Source of the DNA: Streptomyces niveus
Lineage (GTDB): Bacteria > Actinomycetota > Actinomycetes > Streptomycetales > Streptomycetaceae
Length of the DNA stretch: 64,000 nt
Reading direction: 5' to 3'
Assembly (NCBI RefSeq): GCF_002009175.1
Contig: NZ_CP018047.1
Coordinates: forward strand, 186,001 to 250,000
Part shown: piece after piece, positions 41,368-50,410 of the stretch
How positions within the stretch are numbered: the stretch's first letter is position 1
How the letters are laid out: each line of letters starts with the position of its first letter
Translations under genes and position numbers: made by a program
Notes under the pieces: model-generated
Seen by the model: only the letters and a program-made list of their open reading frames with translations
What the model was told of the DNA's origin: nothing
Databases searched by the model: none

Positions 41368-41655
41368 GTGACGAACTTCGCGCGGGATACCAGGACCGCA
41401 GCGCCGGCAGAACCGGACGCCCTGATTCAGACCCTGTACGACGACCTGAGCAGGCTGCCGTCCAGCGCACAGCTGGACGCGACGCTGTGCCTGCTGGAGG
41501 CGGCCAGGCTGATGCTGCCCACGCTCACCCCGGCACGTGGCGAGCTCGACGGGGAAGACCTCGACGACATCCGCGCGGCCATGCGCGCCGCGTCGCTCTC
41601 GGTGCGCAGCTACTTGTGGCGGACCGGTGACAACGATCCGGTGGACCGGAGGTAA
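41368..41655 (+). CDS. Small hypothetical protein, 95 aa
   Basis: The GTG start has GAGGAA eight bases upstream. The 95-aa product is helical and acidic (LIQTLYDDLSRLPSSAQLDA, LLEAARLMLPTL) with no known motif. It may be a small regulator or accessory cluster protein. It is convergent with the MFS gene. Confidence 0.5.
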   Translation: MTNFARDTRTAAPAEPDALIQTLYDDLSRLPSSAQLDATLCLLEAARLMLPTLTPARGELDGEDLDDIRAAMRAASLSVRSYLWRTGDNDPVDRR

Positions 41656-41729
41656 GACGCTGAGCCGCCACCAGAAGTGACGGCTCATCTGCTCAGCGCA
41701 GGGCGCCCGTTGGGCTCACGGCCCGGCCG

Positions 41730-42923
41730 TCAGCCGCGTACCGCGGAGGCTCGCAGTTGGGGCGCGCCGCGCAGGTCGGGCAGGAAGGTCATGGCGATCG
41801 CCGCGCAAGCCATGAAACCCGCGCACACCAACAGACCTGCACCGAACCCGGTGTTGACAGCCAGCACACCCAGCGTGAGCGGAGCGAACGCGGACACGCC
41901 ACGCCCGATGTTGTAGCAGAATCCGGCACCCGTCGTCCGCACCCTGGTCGGGAACAACTCACCCAGGTACACACCGAAGACGCCTGCGTAGGCGGCGAAG
42001 AAGGCGAACATCGGACCCAGCCACAGCAGCGCCGTGCGGTCGGCGGCGACCACGTACAGCGGCAAGGTCAGCGCCACACCGGCCAGTGACAGCACCAGTG
42101 CGTTCTTGCGGCCGATCCGGTCGGCGATCAGCCCGAAGACGTTGTAGCCGATGAACATCCCGAGATTGAGCACCGTCATGAACACCGCGACCGACGCGGC
42201 CGGTATGCCCTTGTCGGCCTGCAGATAAGTCGGCAGCCATGTGGACGCGCCCCATGCCCCGAACATCGCGAGCGTTGCCACGATCGCGCCGAGCAGAGTG
42301 TTCTTGCGCAGTTCCGGAGCGAAGATCTCCGTCACCTTCACGGGCGTGGTCTTCTGCTCGACCCACTCGGCGGACTCGCGGAAGAACAGTCCGACGACGA
42401 CCAACGGGATCACCACGCCCACTCCGCCGATGAAGAACAACAGGCGCCAGTCCGGCAGCAGCGCACCAGACAGCGCCGCGGCGATCACCCCGCCTATCGG
42501 GAACGCACTGAGCACGAACGCGACCGCACGACCTCGTTGGGCGGCCGGCCAAGTCTCGACCACGTAGGTCGACACCACTCCCCAGACCCCTCCGAGTCCC
42601 AGACCCGCCACGAAACGCAGCAGCAGGAACATCGTGAAACTCTGAACTCCCAGAATCGCCGCGGTGAACACGCCGAACACCGCGAGCGAAACCATCAACG
42701 CCCGTTTGCGGCCGTAGTTGTCGGCGAGCCAGCCGACGGTTACGCTGCTCACCCCGATCCCGAGCAACGTCGCCGTGGCGAGCAGGCCGCCCTCGGTCGT
42801 CGTGAGTCCCAGATCGGCGCGGATCACAGGCAACGTGAACGACAGCAGCAGGATTTCCAGCGCGTCGAACATGTAGGCCACGAACGAGCCGCCGAGCACA
42901 ACCCACCTGTTAGATCCACTCAA
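41730..42923 (-). CDS. MFS transporter, aromatic acid:H+ symporter-like
   Basis: This 397-aa protein has 12 predicted helices and the MFS loop motif GWLADNYGRKRA after helix 2, with an N-terminus SFVAYMFDALEILLLSFTLP typical of the PcaK/AAHS group. It could import an aromatic acid or export the cluster product. The TTG start is where family similarity begins. It lies leftward of a PucR-type regulator on the same strand, so the two may be one unit. Confidence 0.86.
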   Translation of the reverse strand: MSGSNRWVVLGGSFVAYMFDALEILLLSFTLPVIRADLGLTTTEGGLLATATLLGIGVSSVTVGWLADNYGRKRALMVSLAVFGVFTAAILGVQSFTMFLLLRFVAGLGLGGVWGVVSTYVVETWPAAQRGRAVAFVLSAFPIGGVIAAALSGALLPDWRLLFFIGGVGVVIPLVVVGLFFRESAEWVEQKTTPVKVTEIFAPELRKNTLLGAIVATLAMFGAWGASTWLPTYLQADKGIPAASVAVFMTVLNLGMFIGYNVFGLIADRIGRKNALVLSLAGVALTLPLYVVAADRTALLWLGPMFAFFAAYAGVFGVYLGELFPTRVRTTGAGFCYNIGRGVSAFAPLTLGVLAVNTGFGAGLLVCAGFMACAAIAMTFLPDLRGAPQLRASAVRG

Positions 42924-43088
42924 TTGAACCAGTCCATTCGGCCCTCAAGTTCTCCGCTGGGGAGAACGAATGCTAGGCGCCGGCGCAGGGTTCATCGTGG
43001 CTCAGCTCCGATTTTCCGCAATTCGCGGAGAACCGTCCGAGAACTCACTGAAGTCGGCCGCCAGTTGGAGCGGCCGTCGGCGGCCTGT

Positions 43089-44009
43089 TCATCCCTGCAG
43101 GGCCTCTGCGATCATCGCCGCCGTCAGCTTCTGCGCGCCTCTGCCACTGGTCGGGTCGCAGCCGGTGACGTCTGCGATCCGCCTCAGGCGGTAGTCCAGC
43201 GTGCTGCGGTGGATGAACAGGCTGCGGGCCGCCTTGTTCCTGCTGTAGTCGGAGTCGACGAAGGCGGTCAACGTCTCCCACAGGACCTTGTTCGCCCGAA
43301 GTGGCCTGATCACCGCGGCCAGGTCGGTCCGCACCTTCTCGTGCAGCGTGACCGCGTACTCGACCAACACGTCCGAGATCGTGTAGGCACCGCTCGGGCG
43401 CAGTCCCGCCACCACCAGCCTCAATACGTAGGACGCCTCGTTGAACCCATCGAAGAGGCGCGCTCTGTCCCGTTCCGCGGTCGCGAGCCAGCCCCTGCCG
43501 CCAAGACACTGGGTCACCCTCGTCACCGAATGTTCGCCGCTGCCCGGACCGCCGGCCGGGATGAAGAGAACGACGTTGCCGTCCCGGTGCGTCAGCAGCG
43601 TGTCCTCCCCCGCCACCGCGCGCAGCGTTTCCACCTCGCGGCCGGGCTCAGCAAGCCTCACCACGGCGATCAGGTATCGAGGCGTGAGCCCTTCGAGCAC
43701 GTCCGCGGGCAGCGGATGACCGTCGGCGAGGTCGCCTGCCAGATCACGCGAAACATCCGCGGTGGCTTTCTGCTGGTATCCGTCGAGGAAGTCCTGCAGC
43801 ACGCGACCCCCGGCGCGCGCGATGGCGGCCAGCCTCGGATCACCTGCCGCCGCCTTGGTCAGCAGCTCAACCAGCTCGTCCGGCTCGTTACCGGTCCACT
43901 CCTGCCCTGCGGCCCGCACCTTCGCCCTGAAGTTGGCGACCCTGTCCTCCTCCGGCGTCGGGCGGAGCACCTCGACCGGAGATGACGTCCTGCCTATCAT
44001 TTCGGTCAT
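43089..44009 (-). CDS. PucR-type helix-turn-helix regulator
   Basis: This 306-aa protein ends with the PucR C-terminal HTH: TLTAFVDSDYSRNKAARSLF and IHRSTLDYRLRRIADVTG. The N-terminal two thirds resemble the GGDEF-like CdaR/PucR sensor region without its catalytic signature. It may control the MFS gene 165 bases downstream or the cluster. GAGGTGAGGA directly precedes the ATG. Confidence 0.83.
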   Translation of the reverse strand: MTEMIGRTSSPVEVLRPTPEEDRVANFRAKVRAAGQEWTGNEPDELVELLTKAAAGDPRLAAIARAGGRVLQDFLDGYQQKATADVSRDLAGDLADGHPLPADVLEGLTPRYLIAVVRLAEPGREVETLRAVAGEDTLLTHRDGNVVLFIPAGGPGSGEHSVTRVTQCLGGRGWLATAERDRARLFDGFNEASYVLRLVVAGLRPSGAYTISDVLVEYAVTLHEKVRTDLAAVIRPLRANKVLWETLTAFVDSDYSRNKAARSLFIHRSTLDYRLRRIADVTGCDPTSGRGAQKLTAAMIAEALQG

Positions 44010-44455
44010 TCCTCACCTCATCTTCCTGAATGGTGCGGTTGCCCCACAATCCCGCACCTGACGCTTTCCGTGGATGCCTCTCGATAGTTCCGTCAGGCAC
44101 ATATTGCGGGCCACTTCGCGGGTCACCAAGCCGGAGGCGAGCACGCCATAATCCGCTTTTCCCGGTGCGACAGCCGGGACATTACGCTTTTTTCATCCTT
44201 CCGAGTTCCGCATAACCCGGAATCCGTGCTACCGGATTTGAGTTTGGGTGACCTCTCCCAGCCATGTCAACGACGCCTGCGCCCCTGGCGGGAATCAAGC
44301 CCAGCATCCGGGAGCGCCGGCAGATGTCCGACCTTTTTCAGATCCGGGGCTGCCGACGATCAAGCTTTTCCCCGGCTTGGCCGTTTTGAGCATCATGTAA
44401 TTCCCCATCCCGAATTCCCCTTATTGGCAGCGGCGGGTGCTGTGCAAAAAATGAT
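44010..44455. other. Gene-free stretch with weak third copy of cluster promoter motif
   Basis: No gene is seen. Between 44210 and 44290 the sequence has CCCGGAATCCGTGC, a GATTTGAGT stretch and ATGTCAACGACGCC, which loosely parallel the upstream part of promoter copy 2 (CCGGAATCC, TTGAGT, GTGTCAACGACG at 38450-38528). The conserved GGAAAAACCCC box is absent, so any relation is distant. Confidence 0.35.
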
Positions 44456-44623
44456 CTACAGCATGCCGGTTGACCAGCACGACCACCCCCGAGCGACCGG
44501 TGCGATGCCGAGCAGATGGGCGATGCCGAGCACGGCCGTCACGAACGCCTCGCCTATGGGTCGGCGGCCCCTGAGGGTGCCCCACATCTTCATACGGTCG
44601 AAGGCATACTCAATGCGGGCACC
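44456..44623 (-). pseudogene. IS5-like transposase C-terminal fragment
   Basis: Leftward translation gives ARIEYAFDRMKMWGTLRG and RRPIGEAFVTAVLGIAHLLG, which is the final region of IS5-type transposases, ending at a stop at 44456. Nothing upstream is recognisable. It marks the right edge of the biosynthetic cluster. Confidence 0.6.
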
Positions 44624-44825
44624 AAACGGGCCCGCCCGTCACCATATTCGGGTGCCGTTTACGCCCGATCGGCTGCACTCCATTCCGGAGTCTGGCTTGA
44701 ATTACTCACCTGACCCAGTATTTGCGTGCTCCCCACACACACGAGGCCCGGACCAAGCCTGCGCTCCCTCTTTGGGTTCGGCGAGTTGGCACGGGTGTGT
44801 CCGCCGATCCGGGGTGCTCGGCTTT

Positions 44826-45332
44826 CTACTCCCCGACGGCTCCGTCGATCGCTTCGCGCAGCAGGTCGGCGTGGCCGTTGTGACGCGCGTACTCCTCGAT
44901 CATGTGGGTGAGGACGTAGCGGAGCGAGATGGTCTCGCCGCGGAAGTCGACGGTGTCGTCGAGGGAGTTGAAAGAGGTGGCGACGGAGCGGGCGCGGGCG
45001 CACTCCTCGCGCCAGAACTCGAACGCCTCGCCGACATCGGCGTCCTCGACGTGGAACTCGGCGAAAGTGCCGTCGACCGCGCCGGGCCAAGGCGTCTTGA
45101 CATCCTCGGCGTTCACAACGAAGCGGAACCAGCTCCGCTCGACCGAGGCCGCATGCCGCACCAGGCCCAGGAGCGTGAGCCCCGAGGTCGGGATCACCTG
45201 TTGCTTCAGCTGCTCGTCGGTCAGACCCGCGCACTTCATGGCCAGGGTCGCCCGCTGGTAGTCGAGGAACGAAGTAAGCGACGCACGGTCGTCGGCCACC
45301 TTCGAGGGGGATACGCGCTCGTCGTCGTTCAC
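44826..45332 (-). CDS. DinB family protein
   Basis: The 168-aa product has the four-helix DinB/DUF664 pattern: SLTSFLDYQRATLAMKCAGL, the His in LVRHAASVERSWFR, and the terminal His pair in VLTHMIEEYARHNGHADLLR. These three positions usually bind a metal. Many such proteins are mycothiol- or bacillithiol-dependent transferases, or are of unknown role. GTG start by family alignment; no clear ribosome site. Confidence 0.85.
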   Translation of the reverse strand: MNDDERVSPSKVADDRASLTSFLDYQRATLAMKCAGLTDEQLKQQVIPTSGLTLLGLVRHAASVERSWFRFVVNAEDVKTPWPGAVDGTFAEFHVEDADVGEAFEFWREECARARSVATSFNSLDDTVDFRGETISLRYVLTHMIEEYARHNGHADLLREAIDGAVGE

Positions 45333-45543
45333 CGGACGATCATCGCAACGATGGGTTCCCGCAGGCCACCCCTGGTCCGAAGAGTGGACACCAACACCCT
45401 CCTGCCCACCGAAGCTGAGGCCGGAGACCAATTGCGGGACAACCCTTGGGCCGTGTCCGGCGGATCACGGCGCCACGAACTGCTGGTTCGGGCACGATGG
45501 CCGGACAGCGCAAGATGCCTTACCGATCGAGAGGACCTGCGCG

Positions 45544-45852
45544 GTGCCAATCAGCGTGAGACTCGAGCGACGGATCCGGCGCGACTTCCCCGATCCCGGC
45601 TCGGCGGCGGAGATCATGCGGATGCTTGATGAGCTCCCGGGCACGGCCGGCTATGACGTGGAGCATTTCGCAGGTGAGCGGGTGCAAGCTGCGATCGTGC
45701 TGCTCGCCGAGGGGAGCGTCCGCCGGTTTCATGAGTCCGTCGGACTTGCCCTGACGGACTGGCGGGACCTCCTGGTAGCGGCCGAGTTGGATCACGAAAG
45801 CTGGCCCGATCGCTTGCAGGCCGAACTGAGCACTGGGGTGGCTCCTTGTTGA
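45544..45852 (+). CDS. Hypothetical protein, 102 aa
   Basis: This 102-aa product from a GTG start (GAGAGG upstream) has RLERRIRRDFPDPGSAAEIM and AIVLLAEGSVRRFHESVGLA followed by LTDWRDLLVAAELDHESW. It is helical with no membrane segment. Similar small proteins of unknown function are common in Streptomyces. Confidence 0.65.
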   Translation: MPISVRLERRIRRDFPDPGSAAEIMRMLDELPGTAGYDVEHFAGERVQAAIVLLAEGSVRRFHESVGLALTDWRDLLVAAELDHESWPDRLQAELSTGVAPC

Positions 45853-45960
45853 CGCCGATGGGGCGGCCGCACTTGCCGCCGCGGCGTTAACAGTGGCCCG
45901 TTGGTCCTTCCGTTCGGGAACGGTGTGCTTGATCCAGCGTCTTCGCAAGTGTGGCGGTTG
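45853..45960 (-). pseudogene. Possible IS5-like transposase fragment
   Basis: Leftward translation gives RRRWIKHTVPERKDQRA followed by a degenerate tail. This resembles the segment RRRIKHTIPEKKDQ of IS5/IS1647-like transposases just before their RGSxGGRP motif, which is missing here. Weak, short evidence. Confidence 0.4.
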
Positions 45961-46019
45961 CTGCGGGACGGGCCGGCGTGGTCGGCGTGCACGCCGGCTC
46001 CGTCATCCGCCGGTGGGCG

Positions 46020-46436
46020 TCAGGCTGCTGACAGGAAGGCGGTGAGGCCGTCGAGGAGCATGTTGCTGCCGAACTCGGACTGGTCGCGCTCCTCGACGCT
46101 TCCGAGGGTCTGGGACAGGGTGATCCGGGTCTGGTCGCCGTCGGCGGCCAGATCGAGGGTCATGATGGCGAGTTCCTCGCGGCCCGGCACGTTCATGCCG
46201 ATCACCAGTCGCTTGTTCTCCACGACCTCGGTGTAGCGGCCGGACAGCGGGACGCGGGTCCCGCCGGGGATGACCATGACGGAACTCCAGGCGCCGCCGG
46301 GCCGGACGTCCAGGACGACCTCCTCGGCGTTTGCCCACTGCGCGTACCGGTCGGCGCGGGTCCAGGCGGCCCAGACCTGCTCGACCGGTGCCTCCAGGGT
46401 GCGGGTGATGACGTAGTCGAAACCGGTGGTGGTCAT
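46020..46436 (-). CDS. SRPBCC (AHSA1-like) family protein
   Basis: This 138-aa protein has the START/Bet v1-like pattern of AHSA1 relatives: ITRTLEAPVEQVWAAWTRAD, RYAQWANAEEVVLDVRPGG and a C-terminal amphipathic helix FGSNMLLDGLTAFLSA. These form a hydrophobic ligand cavity, and the function is unknown. It is monocistronic and leftward. Confidence 0.85.
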   Translation of the reverse strand: MTTTGFDYVITRTLEAPVEQVWAAWTRADRYAQWANAEEVVLDVRPGGAWSSVMVIPGGTRVPLSGRYTEVVENKRLVIGMNVPGREELAIMTLDLAADGDQTRITLSQTLGSVEERDQSEFGSNMLLDGLTAFLSAA

Positions 46437-46735
46437 AACCGTCTCCTTCTGTTCGACCCCTCCTGTGGGGGTCAGGACTCTCTTTCACAGAGAACGTCGG
46501 AGCCGATGACACCTTCTCTACAACACCCTGAAGATTCTTTTCCCGGTCGCCCGCGCCTCGCCCGGCGATCGCCCGCCGGTGACCGACGGGACAAGCCCCC
46601 CGGCACGCACGCCCATCCGGGTGAGAGTCGGCGTTTCCTCCGCAGGAACAAGGCCCCGCCGCGCCCTGCCTGTGCCATGAAGGTGTCGCAACCGGGGAGT
46701 CCCCGGATGCTCTCCGACAACACGAGGAAATCTCC
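46437..46735. other. Gene-free divergent region
   Basis: About 300 bases lie between the leftward SRPBCC gene and the rightward SH3 gene. It contains CACAGAGAACGTCGG and a short CCCTCCTGTGGGGG inverted repeat near 46460 but no clear promoter pair or coding frame. Confidence 0.35.
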
Positions 46736-47122
46736 ATGAGCGCACCGCACACCGGCCACGGGATCGTCTCCGTACTCGCCGGGGTCCTGCTGGCCGGCAC
46801 GGCACTCGCCGCCCCCGCCGTCGCCACCGAGCACCAGCCAGGCACAGGACCTGCCTCCTTCACCGCGCAGACCGACCAGGCCGCCGCAGCCGTCGTCCAC
46901 AGGGGGCGGGTCATCGCCCACCCGGCGATCAACGTACGCAAGACCCCGAACACGAAGTACAAGCCGATCGGCTCGATCCCGTACGGCACCGTCATCGACA
47001 TCAAGTGCAAGGCCAACGGCGAGGTCGTGGACGGCAATCCCCGCTGGTACCTGCTGAAGAAGGGCGGCTGGGTAGCCGCCCGCTGGGTCGAGAACATCAA
47101 CGGCACACCTCCGTGGTGCTGA
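46736..47122 (+). CDS. Secreted SH3-domain protein
   Basis: This 128-aa protein has a signal peptide (VSVLAGVLLAGTALAAPAVA) and a bacterial SH3 domain: HPAINVRKTPNTKYKPIGSI, YGTVIDIKCKANGEVVDGN and WVAARWVENI. Two cysteines, one at the C-terminus, may form a disulfide. It is probably extracellular or cell-wall associated. GAGGAAATCTCC precedes the ATG. Confidence 0.87.
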   Translation: MSAPHTGHGIVSVLAGVLLAGTALAAPAVATEHQPGTGPASFTAQTDQAAAAVVHRGRVIAHPAINVRKTPNTKYKPIGSIPYGTVIDIKCKANGEVVDGNPRWYLLKKGGWVAARWVENINGTPPWC

Positions 47123-47144
47123 CCACGACACTGTGAGCAGAGCC

Positions 47145-47169
47145 CCGGCGGGCCGACCCGGCCCGCCGG
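47145..47169. terminator. Hairpin after the SH3 gene
   Basis: CCGGCGGGCC at 47145-47154 pairs perfectly with GGCCCGCCGG at 47160-47169 with a five-base loop, 22 bases after the stop. Confidence 0.7.
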
Positions 47170-47286
47170 TCGAAACGGGGGCTCACGAGGACGGTCTCAA
47201 ACGCTCCGTCGGATCGCGTCCACGGCAAGACCCCGCAGGGGCGAATATCGTGGGCGGCAACGGATTCGTGATCGGAGCAACCCCGC

Positions 47287-48030
47287 ATGACCTTCGACGA
47301 GTTGGGGCACGTGCTCGTACGAGCCCGAGATGAGCCGTCCCCGCTGTACGAGCCGGAGGATCCCCGGGCCTTCGAGGACCTCGGCGCCTTCACCCGTAAC
47401 GTCCCGCTGGACGACTACCGGCTGGACCTCCCGCCAGAACTGGCAGACGCGCTGCGCTCCTGGTCACTGACCCACCCACCGGGTGGCTTCGTCTCCCGCC
47501 CGGACTTGCGCGAGTACGTCACGAGAGGGCTGGACGCCGTCCAGCGACTGGCCGAGCATCTCGGGCCGTCATGGACGGTGCGCTACTTCGACGAGGGCCG
47601 CAGGTCGGCGAAGTGGCTCTGCTGGGGCTGCGATCGCCCCCACGGGGAGCCCAACCCCAACGGCACGCCCTCGCACCCGCTCGACATCACGGTGGAGGGC
47701 GAGTACGGATGTGGTCCGCTGCGCTCCGACGGATTCGGGGACTTCATGGCGGACGATCCCGCCGCCGCCCTCCCCCTGTCCGGCAGTCTGGTCGCCGCTC
47801 TGCGCACATGGGCGGTGAGCATCGACACCACGCTGAACCTGGACGTGCGGGACCGGGTCGACGGCAAGTACGACGCCGAGTGGCAGCGGCTGTTCCGGGA
47901 AGGAATGGACCTGGCGGAACGGACCGCGCACGAACTCGGCCCCACCCGGACAGTGACCTACAAAGGACTGGCGAATGGTGGCCTGGACGCGCTGACGTCG
48001 GTCACCTGGCAAGGGGACAGGAAGTTGTAG
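47287..48030 (+). CDS. Hypothetical protein, 247 aa
   Basis: The 247-aa product has two related halves. Each has a helix with Leu/Arg ending in a segment of the type LAEHLGPSWTVRYFDEG (first half) or AHELGPTRTVTYKGLANG (second), so it may be an internal duplication of a two-lobed fold. A CWGCDRP pair of cysteines sits between them. No family is recognised with confidence. Confidence 0.7.
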   Translation: MTFDELGHVLVRARDEPSPLYEPEDPRAFEDLGAFTRNVPLDDYRLDLPPELADALRSWSLTHPPGGFVSRPDLREYVTRGLDAVQRLAEHLGPSWTVRYFDEGRRSAKWLCWGCDRPHGEPNPNGTPSHPLDITVEGEYGCGPLRSDGFGDFMADDPAAALPLSGSLVAALRTWAVSIDTTLNLDVRDRVDGKYDAEWQRLFREGMDLAERTAHELGPTRTVTYKGLANGGLDALTSVTWQGDRKL

Positions 48031-48099
48031 ACAGAAGGACGCGTACCTCCGCCCCACCGATGGAAGCGGCAGTGGAGCTCCGGGGAGGCGCCCCCGGGG

Positions 48100-48372
48100 T
48101 CAGTCGTTCGCCTTGATCTTCTTCATGGTGAGGTGGGATTCGAGGCGCAGGACAGCGGGCAGGCCGCTGAGTCTGCCGGTGAGGAAGGCTTCGTAGGCGG
48201 CGTGGTCGGCCACGGCGACGCGGAGGAAGTAGTCGGGGCGGCCGTACATACGGCGGAACTCGATGACCTCTTCGAAGGAGGCCACGGTGTCCTCGAACTC
48301 CTCGAAGGTCTTGCGGTCCGTGGCACTGACCTCGACATCGATGAGGACTTCCAGCCCGGCCCTGAGCTTCGG
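48100..48372 (-). pseudogene. Truncated Lrp/AsnC regulator (ligand domain only)
   Basis: Leftward translation from about 48372 gives LEVLIDVEVSATDRKTFEEF, EFRRMYGRPDYFLRVAVADH and AVLRLESHLTMKKIK, a full Lrp/AsnC C-terminal RAM domain. The N-terminal HTH is replaced by unrelated sequence that is antisense to the azlC start. DNA-binding is lost, so this is a broken regulator, presumably of the adjacent azlCD genes. Confidence 0.75.
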
Positions 48373-49126
48373 GGTCGATGACGGCCCTGTCGGCCCTGTC
48401 GATGCCGGCGGCCGATCCCGGCCTGTCCCCGCCTCTCCCCCGCGGACTCCGTCCCAGGCCCGGGCCGCCTTCCGCGACTCCGCCTCGGTGGGGCTGGGGT
48501 TCGTCCCGCTCGGTCTCGCCTTCGGGGCACTCGTCACCCAGGCCGGTCTCGAATGGTGGTGGGCGGGCCTGTCCGCAACGCTGATCTACAGAGGCTCGTT
48601 CGAGTTCCTGCTGATCGGCATGGTCACCGCCGCCGCGCCGCTGGCCGCGATCGCCGGGACCGCCTTCATGGTGAACGTCCGGCACGTCTTCTACGCGCTG
48701 TCCTTCCCCCTGCACCGTGTGACCGGCCGCCTCGGCAAGGCGTACGGCAACTTCGCGCTCAGCGACGAGGCGTACGCCCTGACCGCCGGGAACGAGGCCC
48801 GCACCTGGTCAAGCCGGCGCATCCTGTGGCTACAGCTCTTCATGCACGTGTACTGGGCCGGCAGCGCGACCGCCGGGGCGCTGCTCGGCTCCCTCGTCCC
48901 GGGCGGCGTCACCGGTCTGGACTTCGCCCTGACCGCCCTGTTCACGGTCCTCGCCCTCGACGCCCTCAATGACCTGCGAGGCGACCTGCCCACCCCCGTA
49001 CTCGCCCTGCTCAGCGCCGTGGCCGCCCGGCTGCTCTTTCCGGACCTCCTGGCCGCCTTCGCCCTGTTCACCGCCCGGTTGCTGGCCCGCCACTTCACCA
49101 CCGGGAGGTGGCCGGGCCGTGCCTGA
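48341..49126 (+). CDS. azlC: AzlC family amino-acid exporter subunit
   Basis: The product (261 aa from ATG 48341) has the AzlC body: RDSASVGLGFVPLGLAFGAL, NVRHVFYALSFPLHR, FALSDEAYALTAGNEAR, and helices to the end. With AzlD it exports branched-chain amino acids. The first 35 residues overlap the truncated Lrp gene and do not look native, so the original start may have been lost in the deletion that fused the two genes. Confidence 0.75.
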   Translation: MRTSSPALSFGVDDGPVGPVDAGGRSRPVPASPPRTPSQARAAFRDSASVGLGFVPLGLAFGALVTQAGLEWWWAGLSATLIYRGSFEFLLIGMVTAAAPLAAIAGTAFMVNVRHVFYALSFPLHRVTGRLGKAYGNFALSDEAYALTAGNEARTWSSRRILWLQLFMHVYWAGSATAGALLGSLVPGGVTGLDFALTALFTVLALDALNDLRGDLPTPVLALLSAVAARLLFPDLLAAFALFTARLLARHFTTGRWPGRA

Positions 49127-49394
49127 CACTCGGTACGCCGTCGTCGCCGTCCTCGTCACCGCCGCCGTCACCTGGGCGCTGCGTGCCCTGCCCTTCTCCG
49201 CCCTCGCCCCGCTGCGGGCGAGCGCGACCGTCCAGTTCCTCGGCGGCACGGCCGTCCATGTCGCCCTGGCCAGCACCGTCTTCGCCCGCAGAGCGCGTGT
49301 ACCGGTTGCCGGTTGCCGGTCAACTCGCGTCGCCTCGCCGACCGGCAACCCGCCGGCACGCGCCTACGACACCGGGCTCGTACGCCCGGCATGA
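49119..49394 (+). pseudogene. azlD: Truncated AzlD subunit
   Basis: The GTG start overlaps the azlC stop. The product begins DTRYAVVAVLVTAAVTWALR and ALPFSALAPLRASATV, as in AzlD. After about 40 residues it turns into unrelated Arg/Pro-rich sequence antisense to the end of the next gene. The last two membrane helices are missing, so the exporter pair is probably non-functional. Confidence 0.7.
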
Positions 49395-50395
49395 GTCTCG
49401 ATGACGGACAGCGCTGCCACGGCATCGGCCGCGTCGACGGGAGCAGGCATCCGGTTCGTGATCGCCGCCGCGACGCCGGTGTAGAAGGATGGGTAATCTC
49501 CCGCCGCGACGGGGACCCGCTCCTCCCCCTCGGGGCCGCTAATGGTGATCATCCTGCTCATGTCGATCCCGTACCCGGCGTCGTTCGGCCGCTGCCCGCC
49601 CATGAGTTGCGCTTCCTGCGGGTCGAGCCCCCAGACCGTCGCAACGGCCCTTGAGCCCACGACGCGAAATCGCGGCCTGGGCGCGGGTGCCACCGCGCTC
49701 ATCCACAGCCTGCTGCGCACACCGCTTCCGTGGTGAAGCGTGACGAAGCTGTCGTCGTCGCTGACCGCACCCTGTCGGCGCCGGTCGAGCTCCGCATGGA
49801 CTTCATCGACGGGGCCGAACAACTGGAGGCACTGATCGATGAGATGGGGCCCGAGGTCGTACAGGATGCCGCCACCTTCACCGGGCGGTGTCGTGTCCTT
49901 CCACGCCGCTCCCAGCTCCGGCTTCCACCATTCGAAGGCAGACTCGAACTGGTGCACATGTCCGAGGCGACCGGTGCGGATCATTTCCGAGATGGTCAGG
50001 AAGTCGCCGTCCCACCGCCGGTTCTGAAACACCGTCAGCAGTCGACCCGCTTCATCGGCGGCCCGAATGAGACTCCGCGCCTCACCGGACCTGACCGTGA
50101 CGGGCTTGTCGGTGACCACGTCGAGGCCGGCCGAGACAGCGCGCAGAGCCAGCGGAAGGTGGGTGCTGTTCGGGCTGCCGATGACGACGAGGTCGAGATC
50201 CGCGGCGGCTGCGAACAGATCGTCGGGGGCGGCCACGATTCTCGTGGCCGGATATTCGGCGGTGGCCGCCGCCGCGCGGGCGGGGTCGGAAGTGACGATC
50301 ATGCTGAGTTCGAAGGCGGGGTCGGCGGCGACGAGTGGCGCGTGGAAGACGCGTCCCGAGACGCCGAAGCCGATTACCGCTGTGCGGATGGGCAT
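49364..50395 (-). CDS. Gfo/Idh/MocA family oxidoreductase
   Basis: This 343-aa protein has an N-terminal Rossmann domain (TAVIGFGVSGRVFHAPLVA), the EKP-type motif as VVTDKPVTV near residue 98, and a C-terminal domain with GGGILYDLGPHLIDQCLQLF, the GxxxDxGxHxxD site of the family. It should oxidise a sugar or inositol-type substrate with NAD(P). It is last in the sugar ABC operon. Confidence 0.88.
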   Translation of the reverse strand: MPIRTAVIGFGVSGRVFHAPLVAADPAFELSMIVTSDPARAAAATAEYPATRIVAAPDDLFAAAADLDLVVIGSPNSTHLPLALRAVSAGLDVVTDKPVTVRSGEARSLIRAADEAGRLLTVFQNRRWDGDFLTISEMIRTGRLGHVHQFESAFEWWKPELGAAWKDTTPPGEGGGILYDLGPHLIDQCLQLFGPVDEVHAELDRRRQGAVSDDDSFVTLHHGSGVRSRLWMSAVAPAPRPRFRVVGSRAVATVWGLDPQEAQLMGGQRPNDAGYGIDMSRMITISGPEGEERVPVAAGDYPSFYTGVAAAITNRMPAPVDAADAVAALSVIETHAGRTSPVS

Positions 50396-50410
50396 ATGGG
50401 TGCTCAGTCC

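Noticed and set aside
44226..45629. Rightward 467-aa frame
   Set aside because: Overlies the IS5-like fragment and the DinB gene in antisense with no recognisable family.
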